Assembly: GCF_019890615.1 (NCBI RefSeq)
Contig: NZ_JAINVZ010000003.1
Span: forward strand, 429,299-493,298
Length of the DNA: 64,000 bases
Direction of reading: 5' to 3'
Source of the DNA: Streptantibioticus parmotrematis
GTDB taxonomy: Bacteria > Actinomycetota > Actinomycetes > Streptomycetales > Streptomycetaceae
This document shows, one piece after another, positions 55,872 to 63,890 of this stretch. How positions within the stretch are numbered: the stretch's first letter is position 1; each line of letters begins with the position of its first letter. A program made the position numbers and the translations under genes. The notes below the pieces were generated by a model, which saw nothing but the letters and a program-made list of their open reading frames with translations, was not told the DNA's origin and made no database searches.

Positions 55872-56683
55872 CGGGGCCCCTCCGCTACCGCACGGTCGAC
55901 ATCGGCCGGGTCGAGTTCCGGCGCCCCGGCCCGCAGCCACAGAAAGTACTCGACGTTGCCCGACGGCCCGGGCAGCGGACTGGCGGTCACGCCCAGCACG
56001 CCGAGCCCGAGCGCGGCGGCCCGCTGCGCCACGCCCTTGACCGCCTCGGCCCGCAGTTCGGGCCGCCGCACCACGCCGCCGCTGCCCAGCCGCTCCTTGC
56101 CCACCTCGAACTGCGGCTTGACCATCAGCGCCAGGTCCGCGTCCGGCGCCGAGCAGCGCACCAGCGCGGGCAGCACCAGCCCCAGCGGGATGAACGACAG
56201 GTCACCGACGACCACGTCGACCGGCTCGCCGTCGAGGTCGTCCAGCGTCAGCTCCCGCACGTTGGTGCGGTCCTTGACCACGACCCGCTCGTCGCTCCGC
56301 AGCGACCAGGCCAACTGCCCGTATCCGACGTCGGCGGCGACCACCTGGCGGGCCCCGGCGCGCAGCAGCACGTCGGTGAACCCGCCGGTCGACGCCCCCG
56401 CGTCCAGGCAGCGCCGCCCCTCGACCCGCAGCCCCTGCGGGGTGAACGCGGCCAGCGCACCGGCGAGTTTGTGGCCGCCGCGCGAGACGTAGTCGGGGTC
56501 GGAGCCGTCCGCGGCGACCACCAGCGCGGCGGAGGTCTCCACCTGGGTCGCCGACTTGGTGGCCACCCCGCCGCCCACCGTGACCCTCCCCGCCGCGATC
56601 AGCTGCGCGGCGTGCTCCCGCGAACGCGCCATCCCACGGCGCACCAGTTCCGCGTCGAGACGGCGTCTTGCCGGTCCTGCCAC
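55868..56683 (-). CDS. tlyA: TlyA-family 16S/23S rRNA 2'-O-methyltransferase
   Basis: Methylates 2'-OH of rRNA cytidines; loss in mycobacteria gives capreomycin resistance. An N-terminal S4 domain (residues 3-60, RRLDAELVRRGMARSREHAAQ) and an FtsJ-like domain with DAGASTGGFTDVLL (SAM binding), VVGDLSFI and LMVKPQFEVG. The catalytic Lys-Asp-Lys-Glu set can be placed on VSRGGHKL, VVGDLS, MVKPQ and the late NVEYFL. GTG 56683 starts the 271-residue protein; CAGGAG is 11 nt upstream. The stop overlaps the TTG of nadK. Confidence 0.93.
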   Translation of the reverse strand: MAGPARRRLDAELVRRGMARSREHAAQLIAAGRVTVGGGVATKSATQVETSAALVVAADGSDPDYVSRGGHKLAGALAAFTPQGLRVEGRRCLDAGASTGGFTDVLLRAGARQVVAADVGYGQLAWSLRSDERVVVKDRTNVRELTLDDLDGEPVDVVVGDLSFIPLGLVLPALVRCSAPDADLALMVKPQFEVGKERLGSGGVVRRPELRAEAVKGVAQRAAALGLGVLGVTASPLPGPSGNVEYFLWLRAGAPELDPADVDRAVAEGPR

Positions 56684-56690
56684 CTTCGGT

Positions 56691-56999
56691 TCAGCTCCTG
56701 TCGTCGTACGTGGCCGCGCTCTCCCGCGGCCCCGGCGGGCCCGGTGCGGCGTCGAGCGCGGTGAGCGCGTCCCGCAGCCGGGTGTGTACATCCTCGTACA
56801 CCTCGACATGGCTGCCGGTGGGCAGGTCGTCCGCGTCCGCCAGCCGCTCCAGCGCCGCGTCCACCTCCGCGCTGCCGGTCGGCGCGAGCACGACGCCCAG
56901 CGGCGCGGGCCCGGCGTCCCGCGGCGCCTCCGCGTCCCCTTCCCGCTCCGGCGGTACGGGGATCTCATCGCCGGGGCGCTCCGGGACCGCCTCAGTCAT
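56691..56999 (-). CDS. Small conserved protein upstream of tlyA
   Basis: A 102-residue acidic protein of unknown function. Its N-terminal third is Pro/Glu-rich and probably disordered; the C-terminal 45 residues (SAEVDAALERLADADDLP, then VEVYEDVHTRLRDALTALD) should form two helices. A short gene at this place between the HAD phosphatase and tlyA also exists in mycobacteria (Rv1693), supporting that it is real. It overlaps the upstream phasin-like gene by 8 bp and ends 7 bp before tlyA. Confidence 0.7.
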   Translation of the reverse strand: MTEAVPERPGDEIPVPPEREGDAEAPRDAGPAPLGVVLAPTGSAEVDAALERLADADDLPTGSHVEVYEDVHTRLRDALTALDAAPGPPGPRESAATYDDRS

Positions 57000-58224
57000 C
57001 GGCCCGCGGCTCGCCCGGAGCGGAGGGCCGCGCGGGGGTCTCCTTGGCGGGAGCGGTCTCCTTCGCGGCCGTCTGCTGCGCGGTGGCCTTCTTCGCGGCG
57101 GCCCGGGTCGCCTCGACCTGCTGCGGTGAGGTCTGCTCCGCCGCGGCCTCGGCCGCCGCCCGCGCGGTCGCCGCCTTCACGGCGGGGGCGCCCTTCGCCG
57201 CCGTCGCCTTGGACGGTGCCTTCTTGGCGGGGGCCTTCTTGGCGGGGGCGCTCTTCCTGCCGCCCGCGGCCGTCTTACCGGGAGCCGCCGCCCTGGTCAG
57301 CGCCGCCTTGGTCAACGCGCTCTCCGTCGCGGGCTTCTTGACAGGCGCCGGGGCCTTCTTGGCGGCGGCCTGCTTGGTCGGCGCCTTCTTGGCGGAAGGG
57401 TGCTCGGCAGCCGTCTTGGCGGGCGCCGCCGTCTTCTTGACGGCAGTCGTCTTCGCGGCCGACTTCTTGGCGACGGTCTTCTTCGCGGGAGCCGTCTTCG
57501 CCGGAGCCGTCTTCGCGGCGGTCTTCCCGGCCGCGGGCGGCTTGGCCACCGTCGCCTTCCTGCCCACCGCCTTCTTCGCCACCGTCTTCTTGCCCACGGC
57601 CTTCTTCGCCGCCGTCTTCTTCGCCGGGGCGCTGCCCTCGGACGCCTCCTCGGCGGCCGTCCGCCCCGGTGCGGCGGCGCGCTGCACCGGCGGCTCGGCC
57701 GTCTTCACCCGGGCCGGGGCCGGGCGGGTGGTCCCGCCGGGCGCCTGCGGGCGGAGGCCCGGACGTCCGCCCGGCCGTACCGGCGGCTCCGCGGTCTTCA
57801 CCCTCGGGTGGTGCTGCGACGCGGCCGGGGGCTCGTCCTCCAGCCGCACCCGCTCGCGCGGCGCCTCCGGCTCGCCGGGGCCCTCCAGGTTGCGCACCCG
57901 GCGCTCCAGCGCCTCCAGGATCACGCCGACCTTGGTGACCTCGTCGGCGATCCGGCCGACCCGTCCCATCGCCTTGTCGACTTCTTCCTTGACCAGTCCG
58001 ACCAGCAGGTCCCGGTTGGCCCGTCCGGAGGCGATCAGCTCGTCCGCGAGGGCCTGGACCTCGGGCGGGATGCGTTCGCCGATCCGCCGCTGGAGGGAGT
58101 CCACGTCCACCCCGGCCTGGTCGAGCACCTCCCGGGCGGTGGTGGCGGCCCGCCGTCGGGTGGCCTCGGTCAGCCCGCCCGCGATCTGTAGGCAGGTGCG
58201 CAACGCGTCACGCAATACCCTCAC
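56992..58224 (-). CDS. Phasin-like protein with Lys/Ala-rich histone-like tail
   Basis: A 410-residue protein in two parts. Residues 1-115 are amphipathic helix (VDKAMGRVGRIADEVTKVGV, ILEALERRVRNLEG) resembling phasin/PhaF-type or coiled-coil domains. From about 120 to 400 it is low complexity: first Pro/Arg/Glu, then many AKKTAAKK, AKTAPAKK and AKKAPAKK units like histone H1 or the PhaF tail. Such tails bind DNA or other polyanions. It may organise the nucleoid or bind storage granules. Start uncertain: GTG 58224 has GAGGA touching it; TTG 58215 would be 8 nt from GAGGAG. Confidence 0.7.
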   Translation of the reverse strand: MRVLRDALRTCLQIAGGLTEATRRRAATTAREVLDQAGVDVDSLQRRIGERIPPEVQALADELIASGRANRDLLVGLVKEEVDKAMGRVGRIADEVTKVGVILEALERRVRNLEGPGEPEAPRERVRLEDEPPAASQHHPRVKTAEPPVRPGGRPGLRPQAPGGTTRPAPARVKTAEPPVQRAAAPGRTAAEEASEGSAPAKKTAAKKAVGKKTVAKKAVGRKATVAKPPAAGKTAAKTAPAKTAPAKKTVAKKSAAKTTAVKKTAAPAKTAAEHPSAKKAPTKQAAAKKAPAPVKKPATESALTKAALTRAAAPGKTAAGGRKSAPAKKAPAKKAPSKATAAKGAPAVKAATARAAAEAAAEQTSPQQVEATRAAAKKATAQQTAAKETAPAKETPARPSAPGEPRADD

Positions 58225-58378
58225 TCCTCGCCTCTCCTTGGACGCCGATGGTCACGACGCTACCGCGTGTCGCCGCGCGCCGGTCGTACCGCTCGGCGGA
58301 CGCGAGCCGCTGGGACCGCCGGGCGGGCGGTGTACGGTCGTGCGGTACGTACCGCCGCACCCGGGAGCGAAACCGCCG

Positions 58379-58726
58379 ATGGCGACCATCGAGGAGTGCC
58401 GCAGTGCGCTCGACCGGCTGTCGCACAACCTCGCCGGGGCCGACGGTAAAGTGGCCCGTGCCGCCGCCGTCGACCGGTCGGTGAGCTGCGCGATCACCGA
58501 TCTCGGGGTGACCTTCACCGGTCGGCTCTCGGAGGGCGGCATCCGCGACGTCGTGCCCGTACGGGGGGCGCCGGCCGGGCGCGCCGACATCCGGCTCACG
58601 ATGTCCGGCGACGACCTGGTGGCCCTGGTGGACGGCCGGCTCAACTTCGCCACGTCCTGGGCCACCGGCCGCGTCAAGCTGGAGGCGGGCCTGCGCGACC
58701 TGCTGCGGCTGCGCACGCTGCTCTGA
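58379..58726 (+). CDS. SCP2 sterol-binding-fold protein
   Basis: A 115-residue single SCP2 domain: MATIEECRSALDRLSHNL, then ITDLGVTFTGRLSEGGI and the family end ADIRLTMSGDDLVALVDGRLNFATSW with SWATGRVKLEAGLRDLLRLR. SCP2 domains have a hydrophobic tunnel for lipids; single-domain actinobacterial members have no known role. ATG 58379 fits the fold start; GGAG is 11 nt upstream. A 14-bp palindrome GCGGTACGTACCGC (58342-58355) lies 23 bp before it. It is divergent from the phasin-like gene. Confidence 0.8.
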   Translation: MATIEECRSALDRLSHNLAGADGKVARAAAVDRSVSCAITDLGVTFTGRLSEGGIRDVVPVRGAPAGRADIRLTMSGDDLVALVDGRLNFATSWATGRVKLEAGLRDLLRLRTLL

Positions 58727-58772
58727 GGGCCCGGTCCGTCTCTGAGGGCCCGGTCCGCCTCGGCTGGGGCCG

Positions 58773-59795
58773 CTACAGCCCCAGCCGCCCCAGCGCCTTG
58801 CCCGCGTCCAGCCCGCACGCCCGCGAGCCGCCCGCCGTCCAGGCCGCCGCGCACAGCGCCCGCAGCCCGTCGAGCGGGTCCCCGTCGCCGTCGACCGCCA
58901 GCGCGTCGCCGTCGGCGCGGGCTGTCCAGCCCCCGCAGCGCCACGCGTCGCCATCCCGGTCCACACCGGGCTGGGCGGTGAGCAGTCCGCGCAGGTCGGC
59001 GGCGACGTAGGTGGGCCGGTGTTCCGGCACGGCCGCCAGCAGCGCCACCGGTGTGCTGACCCCGGTCAGCACCAGCAGCGAGTCCACCCCGCCCGCGTGC
59101 GCGCCCTCGATGTCGGTGTCGAGCCGGTCGCCGACGACCAGCGGCCGCTTCGCCCCGGTGCGCAGGATCGTCTCGCGGTGCATCGGCGGCTGCGGCTTGC
59201 CCGCGACCTTGGGCTCCGCGCCGGTGACGATTTTGACCACCTCGACCGCCGCGCCGTTGCCGGGGGCGATGCCGCGGGGACTGGGAATGGTCAGGTCGGT
59301 GTTGGACGCGTACCACGGCACGCCGCGCGCCACCGCGTAACCGGCCTCCGCCAGCCTGCTCCACGGCTGGTCGGGACCGCCGTAGCCCTGCACCACCGCG
59401 GCCGGATCGTCGTCGGCCGAGTCCACCGGTTCGAGACCGCGCTCGCGCAGCGCCGCGCGCAGCCCCTCACCGCCGATCGCCAGCACCCGCGCGCCTTCGG
59501 GCACCTCGTCCGCGATGAGCCGGGCGACGGCCTGCGCGGAGGTGATGACGTCCTCCTCGCGCGCCGGGACGCCGAGTTCGCTCAGGTGCGCGGCGACCTC
59601 GTCCGGGGTGCGCAGGGCGTTGTTGGTCACGTAGGCGAGCCGCATGCCCCGCTCGCGTGCGGTCTTCAGCGACTCCGGCGCGTGCTCGACGGCGTGCGGG
59701 CCGGTGTAGACCACCCCGTCGAGGTCCAGCAGCGCCGTGTCGTACGCCTCGTCGAGCCGGCGCTCACTGCCGCCCGGCGCGGTCCGCGGATCCAT
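58773..59795 (-). CDS. HAD-superfamily IIA phosphatase (NagD-like)
   Basis: HAD phosphatase with a IIA cap. Motif I LLDLDGVVYTG (nucleophile Asp), motif II VTNNALRTPDEVA (Thr/Asn), Lys in VEVVKIVTGAEPKVAGKPQP and motif IV VVGDRLDTDIEGA. A C-terminal extension of about 90 residues (from LLAAVPEHRPTYVAADL) ends with KALGRLGL and is more than most NagD proteins have; in mycobacteria a similar gene (Rv1692, a glycerol-phosphate phosphatase) sits at the same place, so glycerol phosphate is a possible substrate. ATG 59795 has GGGAG 9 nt upstream. Confidence 0.88.
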   Translation of the reverse strand: MDPRTAPGGSERRLDEAYDTALLDLDGVVYTGPHAVEHAPESLKTARERGMRLAYVTNNALRTPDEVAAHLSELGVPAREEDVITSAQAVARLIADEVPEGARVLAIGGEGLRAALRERGLEPVDSADDDPAAVVQGYGGPDQPWSRLAEAGYAVARGVPWYASNTDLTIPSPRGIAPGNGAAVEVVKIVTGAEPKVAGKPQPPMHRETILRTGAKRPLVVGDRLDTDIEGAHAGGVDSLLVLTGVSTPVALLAAVPEHRPTYVAADLRGLLTAQPGVDRDGDAWRCGGWTARADGDALAVDGDGDPLDGLRALCAAAWTAGGSRACGLDAGKALGRLGL

Positions 59796-59922
59796 CGCTC
59801 GCGTCTCCCTCACGTCGTCCTCCGTACGGTCCCGTACGGTTCGCGTCCTCGCCCCCGGCGCGCACCGCGCACACGGGAGGTACCGTCTTCGCGCGTAGCC
59901 GCCGGGCACATAGCATGCTCTG

Positions 59923-61254
59923 ATGAGCAATCCAGGATCCTCCCCCGGTCTCCACCGAGGGGAACCCCGGCGCGTGCCCGGGCTGCGGCTGGCACCGTTC
60001 CGCGGGCTGCGCTACGTCCCCGAGCGGGTCGGCAGCCTGTCCGCGGTCACCTCGCCACCGTACGACGTCGTGGTCAGGCCCGACGGACTGGATCACCTGG
60101 AGACCCTCGACCCGTACAACATCGTGCGGTTGACCCTGCCGCGCGACGGCGACACCGCGACCCGGCACGCCCAGGCCGCCCGCACCCTGCGCCACTGGCT
60201 GCGCGACGACGTGCTGGCCGCCGATCCCGAACCGGCGCTCTACGTCTACGAGCAGCGGCCCCGCGACGGCGGCGTGCAGCGCGGCCTGATCGGCGCCCTG
60301 CGGCTGACCGGACCCGAGGAGCGGGTGGTCCTGCCGCACGAGCACGTCATGCCCGAGCCGGTCGCCGACCGCGCCGGCCTGATGCGGGCCACCGCCGCCA
60401 ACCTGGAGCCGCTGCTGCTGGCCTACCGGGGCGACGAGGCGGGCGCCGCGGCCCTTCTCGTGGAACGCACCGCCGAACTGCCGCCGCTGCTGGCCACGAC
60501 CACCGAGGACGGCACCCGGCACCGCCTGTGGGCGGTCACCGACCCGGACGCCATCGGCGCGGTCGACGCCGACCTGACGCCGCGCCAGGCGCTGATCGCG
60601 GACGGCCACCACCGCTGGGCGACCTACCTGCGGCTGCTCGACGAGCGCCCCGCGCACGACCCGGGCGGATGGGACCACGGGCTGGTGCTGCTGGTCGACA
60701 CCACCCGCTATCCGCTGCGCGTACGGGCCATCCACCGGGTGCTGCGGGAGCTGCCGGTCGCGGACGCGCTGGCGGCGGTACGCGACGCGTTCGACGTGCG
60801 GGAGGTCCCCGGGCCGCTGGAGAACGCGTTGGAGGCGCTGGCGGCGGCCACGTCCGGACGCGCTGGTGGCGGGGGGAACGCCTTCCTGCTCGCGGGCGAC
60901 GGGCACTTCCACCTGCTGACCGGGCCCGACGAACGCCTCGTCGCGGAAGCCGTGCCCCAGGACCAGCCGCGTGCCTGGCGCGAGTTGGACGCCACCGTGC
61001 TGCACAGCCTGCTCATCGACCGCGTGTGGCGGGTACCGGACGACCCCGAGCACATCGGCTACGTCCACGACGCGCCCGCCGCCGTACGGCAGGCTGAACG
61101 GCTCGGCGGCACGGCGGTGCTCATGCACCCCGTCGCCGAGCACACCGTGCTGGAGCTGGCCCGCGAGGGCGTGATGATGCCGCGCAAGTCGACCTCCTTC
61201 GGCCCCAAGCCGGCATCGGGACTGGTGTTGCGCAGGGTCGAGTCGGAGGACTGA
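59923..61254 (+). CDS. DUF1015 family protein
   Basis: A 443-residue DUF1015 protein. Landmarks include LRLAPFRGLRYVPERVG, TSPPYDVV, NIVRLTLPR, the middle motif ADGHHRWATYL (conserved His pair) and the C-terminal VMMPRKSTSFGPKPASGLV. Members have been linked to serine or D-amino-acid related metabolism (SerK-like kinase activity in archaeal relatives), but the role here is unknown. ATG 59923 is used although the ribosome site is weak. Divergent from the HAD gene by 127 bp. Confidence 0.85.
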   Translation: MSNPGSSPGLHRGEPRRVPGLRLAPFRGLRYVPERVGSLSAVTSPPYDVVVRPDGLDHLETLDPYNIVRLTLPRDGDTATRHAQAARTLRHWLRDDVLAADPEPALYVYEQRPRDGGVQRGLIGALRLTGPEERVVLPHEHVMPEPVADRAGLMRATAANLEPLLLAYRGDEAGAAALLVERTAELPPLLATTTEDGTRHRLWAVTDPDAIGAVDADLTPRQALIADGHHRWATYLRLLDERPAHDPGGWDHGLVLLVDTTRYPLRVRAIHRVLRELPVADALAAVRDAFDVREVPGPLENALEALAAATSGRAGGGGNAFLLAGDGHFHLLTGPDERLVAEAVPQDQPRAWRELDATVLHSLLIDRVWRVPDDPEHIGYVHDAPAAVRQAERLGGTAVLMHPVAEHTVLELAREGVMMPRKSTSFGPKPASGLVLRRVESED

Positions 61255-61305
61255 CCCTTCCGGGCCCGGAACGCCGCGAGGACGGATTCCGGACCTGGAA
61301 CGCCG

Positions 61306-61352
61306 CGAGGGCGGCATCCGTACGCGGTGATCGCGTACGGATGCCGCCCTCG
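61306..61352. terminator. Strong bidirectional terminator
   Basis: A 21-bp perfect stem (61306-61326 with 61332-61352) and the 5-nt loop GTGAT lie between the convergent DUF1015 and repeat-protein genes. Its left arm lies inside the second copy of an imperfect 29-bp tandem duplication (61268-61296 and 61297-61325). Confidence 0.88.
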
Positions 61353-61395
61353 GGCGGAGGCTCGCCGGTCAGTCCCTGACGGTCGATCCTGCTGA

Positions 61396-63636
61396 TCAGT
61401 CCTGCTTGTCGTGATCGCCGTCGTGACCGGAGGCGTCCTCGGCGGCGGGGCCGGACTGCGGCTCCCGGAAGGGGTTGTCGAGGAACGTGGACGGCTGCGC
61501 GGCCGCGTCGGTCTCCGGTGCGGGTGCCTCCTCGGATGCCTCGCTCGCCTCGACGTCCTTCTCGTCCTCGCCCTCGGCGTCGGCCTTCGGCTCGTTGGCT
61601 TCCGGCTCCTGGGCCTTCGGCTCCTCGGTCTTCGGCTCCTCGGTCTTCGGCTCCTCGGTCTCCGCGTCCGAAGCGTCCGGCGTCCGCGCGGCCGTCGGCT
61701 CGTCGTCGGCCTCGGTGTCGAGGGCGTCGACGAACTCCACGCCGTCCAGCTCGGCGAGCCGGTCCGACGCGTCGGTGGAACCGCTCTGGTCCGCCTCCAG
61801 CGCCTTCCCGAACCACTCCCGCGCCTCGTCCTCGCGGCCCACGGCCAGCAGCGCGTCCGCGTAGGCGTACCGCAGCCGCGCGGTCCAGGGCTGCACGGAG
61901 CTGGACGCCAGCTCGGGGCTCTGCAGCGTGACGACGGCGGCTTCCGCCTGGTCCATGTCGCGGCGGGCCCCGGCGGCCACGAGCCGCATCTCGACCTGGC
62001 CGGCCTTGTCCAGCTTGTGCACCTCGGGCTCACCAGCCATCGCCAGCGCGCGCTCCGGGCGGCCGAGACCGCGTTCGCAGTCCGCCATGACCGGCCACAG
62101 CTCGACCGACCCGGTCATCCGGCGCGCGGCACGGAACTCCGCCAGCGCCTCCGAGTACTTCTCGTTGGCGTACGCGGCGAAGCCGAGCGCCTCGCGGACG
62201 GCGGCCACCCGGGACGCCAGCCGGAACGCGACCTTGGCGTACCCGTAGGCCTGCTCCGGCTCGGAGTCGAGCAGGCGGGCCACCATCACCAGGTTGCGGG
62301 CGACGTCCTCGGCGAGCGTCTTGGGGAGGCTCTGCAGCTCCTGGCGGACGCTCTTGTCGATCTCCTGACCGGTGACGTCCTCAGGAATCGGCAGCCGCTT
62401 GACCGGCTCCCGCTCCTCGCGCGAGTCGTCACGGCGCCGGTCGTCCCGGTTCTCGAACCGGCCACGCCCGGCCGCGTACGGACGGTGCCCGCGGTCGCCA
62501 CCGGAACGCCCACCGCGGTCGTCGTCCCGACGGGGGCCACGGGGACGGTCGTCACGCCGGAAGCCGCCACGGTCGTCGTCCCGACGCGGGCCGCGAGGGC
62601 GGTCGTCCCGGGAACGGTCGTCCCGGCGGTCGTCACGCGGACGGTCATCGCGGGGGCGGTCGTAGCGCGGACGATCGTCGCGACGGAAGCCACCACGGTC
62701 ACCACCGCGCTCGCCGTCGCGACGGAAGCCACCGCGGTCGTCCTCACGGCGAGGACCACGCGGGCGGTCGTCGCGACGGTCATCACGGGGGCGGTCGTCA
62801 CGCGGACGGTCGTAACGGGGGCGGTCGTCGCGACGGAAGCCTCCACGGTCGTCGTCCCGACGGGGATCGCGCGGGCGGTCGTCACGCCGGTCATCACGGG
62901 GGCGGTCGTCACGCCGGTCATCGCGGGGGCGGTCGTAGCGCGGGCGGTCGTCGCGACGGAAGCCACCACGGTCACCGCCACGCTCGCCGTCGCGACGGAA
63001 GCCGCCACGGTCGTCCTCACGGCGGGGGCCGCGCGGGCGGTCATCGCGACGATCGTCACGGGGGCGGTCGTCACGCGGACGGTCGTCGCGGGGGCGGTCG
63101 TAGCGCGGACGATCGTCGCGACGGAAGCCGCCGCGATCGTCGTCCCGCCGGAAGCCACCACGGTCGTCCTCGCGACGCGGACCACGCGGGCGGTCGTCGC
63201 GACGGTCGTCACGGGGGCGGTCGTAGCGCGGGCGGTCATCGCGACGGAAACCACCACGGTCACCGCCACGCTCGCCGTCGCGACGGAACCCACCGCGATC
63301 GTCCTCACGGCGAGGACCACGCGGCCGGTCGTCACGGGAACGGTCGTCACGGCGGTCATCGCGCGGACGGTCATCGCGCGGACGGTCATCGCGCGGACGG
63401 TCATCGCGCGGACGGTCATCGCGCGGACGGTCGTAGCGCGGACGATCATCACGGCGGAAGCCGCCGCGATCGTCGTCACGGCGGGGGCCGCGCGGACGGT
63501 CGTCGTCACGACGGTAACCACCACGGTCGTCGCTGCGACGCGCCCCGCCAGCACGGAACTCGCGCCGGTCGTCGGCGCCCCCGGGCCGCTCCCTGCGTTC
63601 GGGTCGCTCCGAGCGATCCTCGGACGAGTTGGTCAT
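61396..63636 (-). CDS. Arg/Asp-repeat protein with TPR-like C-terminal domain
   Basis: A 746-residue protein of unknown function. Residues about 10-400 are almost only Arg, Asp, Pro, Gly, with Tyr and Phe at intervals, built of units such as DDRPRDDRPR, DDRGGFRRDD, RPRYDRPRD and RDGERGGDRGGFRR. A basic-acidic linker leads to a helical domain (about 415-640: SVRQELQSLPKTLAEDVARN, AYGYAKVAFRLASR, KYSEALAEFRAARR, REDEAREWFGKALEAD) that reads as TPR-like. The C-terminal 110 residues are acidic (EEPKTEEPK repeats). A TPR gene next to the HAD phosphatase exists in mycobacteria (Rv1691), so the C-terminal domain is probably the conserved part. AGGAG lies 8 nt before ATG 63636. Confidence 0.75.
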   Translation of the reverse strand: MTNSSEDRSERPERRERPGGADDRREFRAGGARRSDDRGGYRRDDDRPRGPRRDDDRGGFRRDDRPRYDRPRDDRPRDDRPRDDRPRDDRPRDDRRDDRSRDDRPRGPRREDDRGGFRRDGERGGDRGGFRRDDRPRYDRPRDDRRDDRPRGPRREDDRGGFRRDDDRGGFRRDDRPRYDRPRDDRPRDDRPRDDRRDDRPRGPRREDDRGGFRRDGERGGDRGGFRRDDRPRYDRPRDDRRDDRPRDDRRDDRPRDPRRDDDRGGFRRDDRPRYDRPRDDRPRDDRRDDRPRGPRREDDRGGFRRDGERGGDRGGFRRDDRPRYDRPRDDRPRDDRRDDRSRDDRPRGPRRDDDRGGFRRDDRPRGPRRDDDRGGRSGGDRGHRPYAAGRGRFENRDDRRRDDSREEREPVKRLPIPEDVTGQEIDKSVRQELQSLPKTLAEDVARNLVMVARLLDSEPEQAYGYAKVAFRLASRVAAVREALGFAAYANEKYSEALAEFRAARRMTGSVELWPVMADCERGLGRPERALAMAGEPEVHKLDKAGQVEMRLVAAGARRDMDQAEAAVVTLQSPELASSSVQPWTARLRYAYADALLAVGREDEAREWFGKALEADQSGSTDASDRLAELDGVEFVDALDTEADDEPTAARTPDASDAETEEPKTEEPKTEEPKAQEPEANEPKADAEGEDEKDVEASEASEEAPAPETDAAAQPSTFLDNPFREPQSGPAAEDASGHDGDHDKQD
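63361..63435. repeat. 15-bp tandem repeats inside the Arg/Asp-repeat gene
   Basis: GCGCGGACGGTCATC occurs four times in perfect tandem (63361-63420) and a fifth, imperfect copy follows. Each codes for Asp-Asp-Arg-Pro-Arg on the minus strand. Larger, roughly 270-290 bp, diverged repeats surround it from about 62500 to 63540. Confidence 0.9.
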
Positions 63637-63713
63637 CGACGTGACTCCTGTCGGTTCGTACTGCTGTAGTGCCAGTGTCTCGTACCCACCGGACGACTGC
63701 GTCCCAGCAGGTA

Positions 63714-63762
63714 ATACAAAAAGGACCCCCGGTCCCAGCGCTCAGGCCAGGACCGAGGGTCC
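63714..63762 (-). terminator. rRNA operon terminator
   Basis: Directly after the 5S gene on the minus strand a GGACCCTCGGTCC ... GGACCGGGGGTCC stem-loop is followed by TTTTT, a rare intrinsic terminator with a T-tract for this genome and the usual end of a Streptomyces rrn operon. Confidence 0.92.
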
Positions 63763-63770
63763 GTAAGAAT

Positions 63771-63890
63771 TGTTCGGCGGCGTCCTACTCTCCCACAGGG
63801 TCCCCCCTGCAGTACCATCGGCGCTGAAAGGCTTAGCTTCCGGGTTCGAAATGTAACCGGGCGTTTCCCTAACGCTATGACCACCGAAAC
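63771..63890 (-). rRNA. rrf: 5S ribosomal RNA
   Basis: A 120-nt 5S rRNA: on the minus strand it begins GTTTCGGTGGTCATAGCG and ends GACGCCGCCGAACA, with CCGGTTACATTTCGAACCC for loop B/C and GCTAAGCCTTTCAGCGCC. The sequence is almost identical to what I know of Streptomyces 5S; the A-T-T-T-C-G in place of A-T-T-C-C-G is a single difference. It is the last gene of an rRNA operon whose 23S gene lies beyond base 64000. Confidence 0.97.

Noticed and set aside
62500..63540. Repeat array resembling CRISPR
   Set aside because: Repeats are in frame within one gene, vary in length and have no unique spacers or cas genes.
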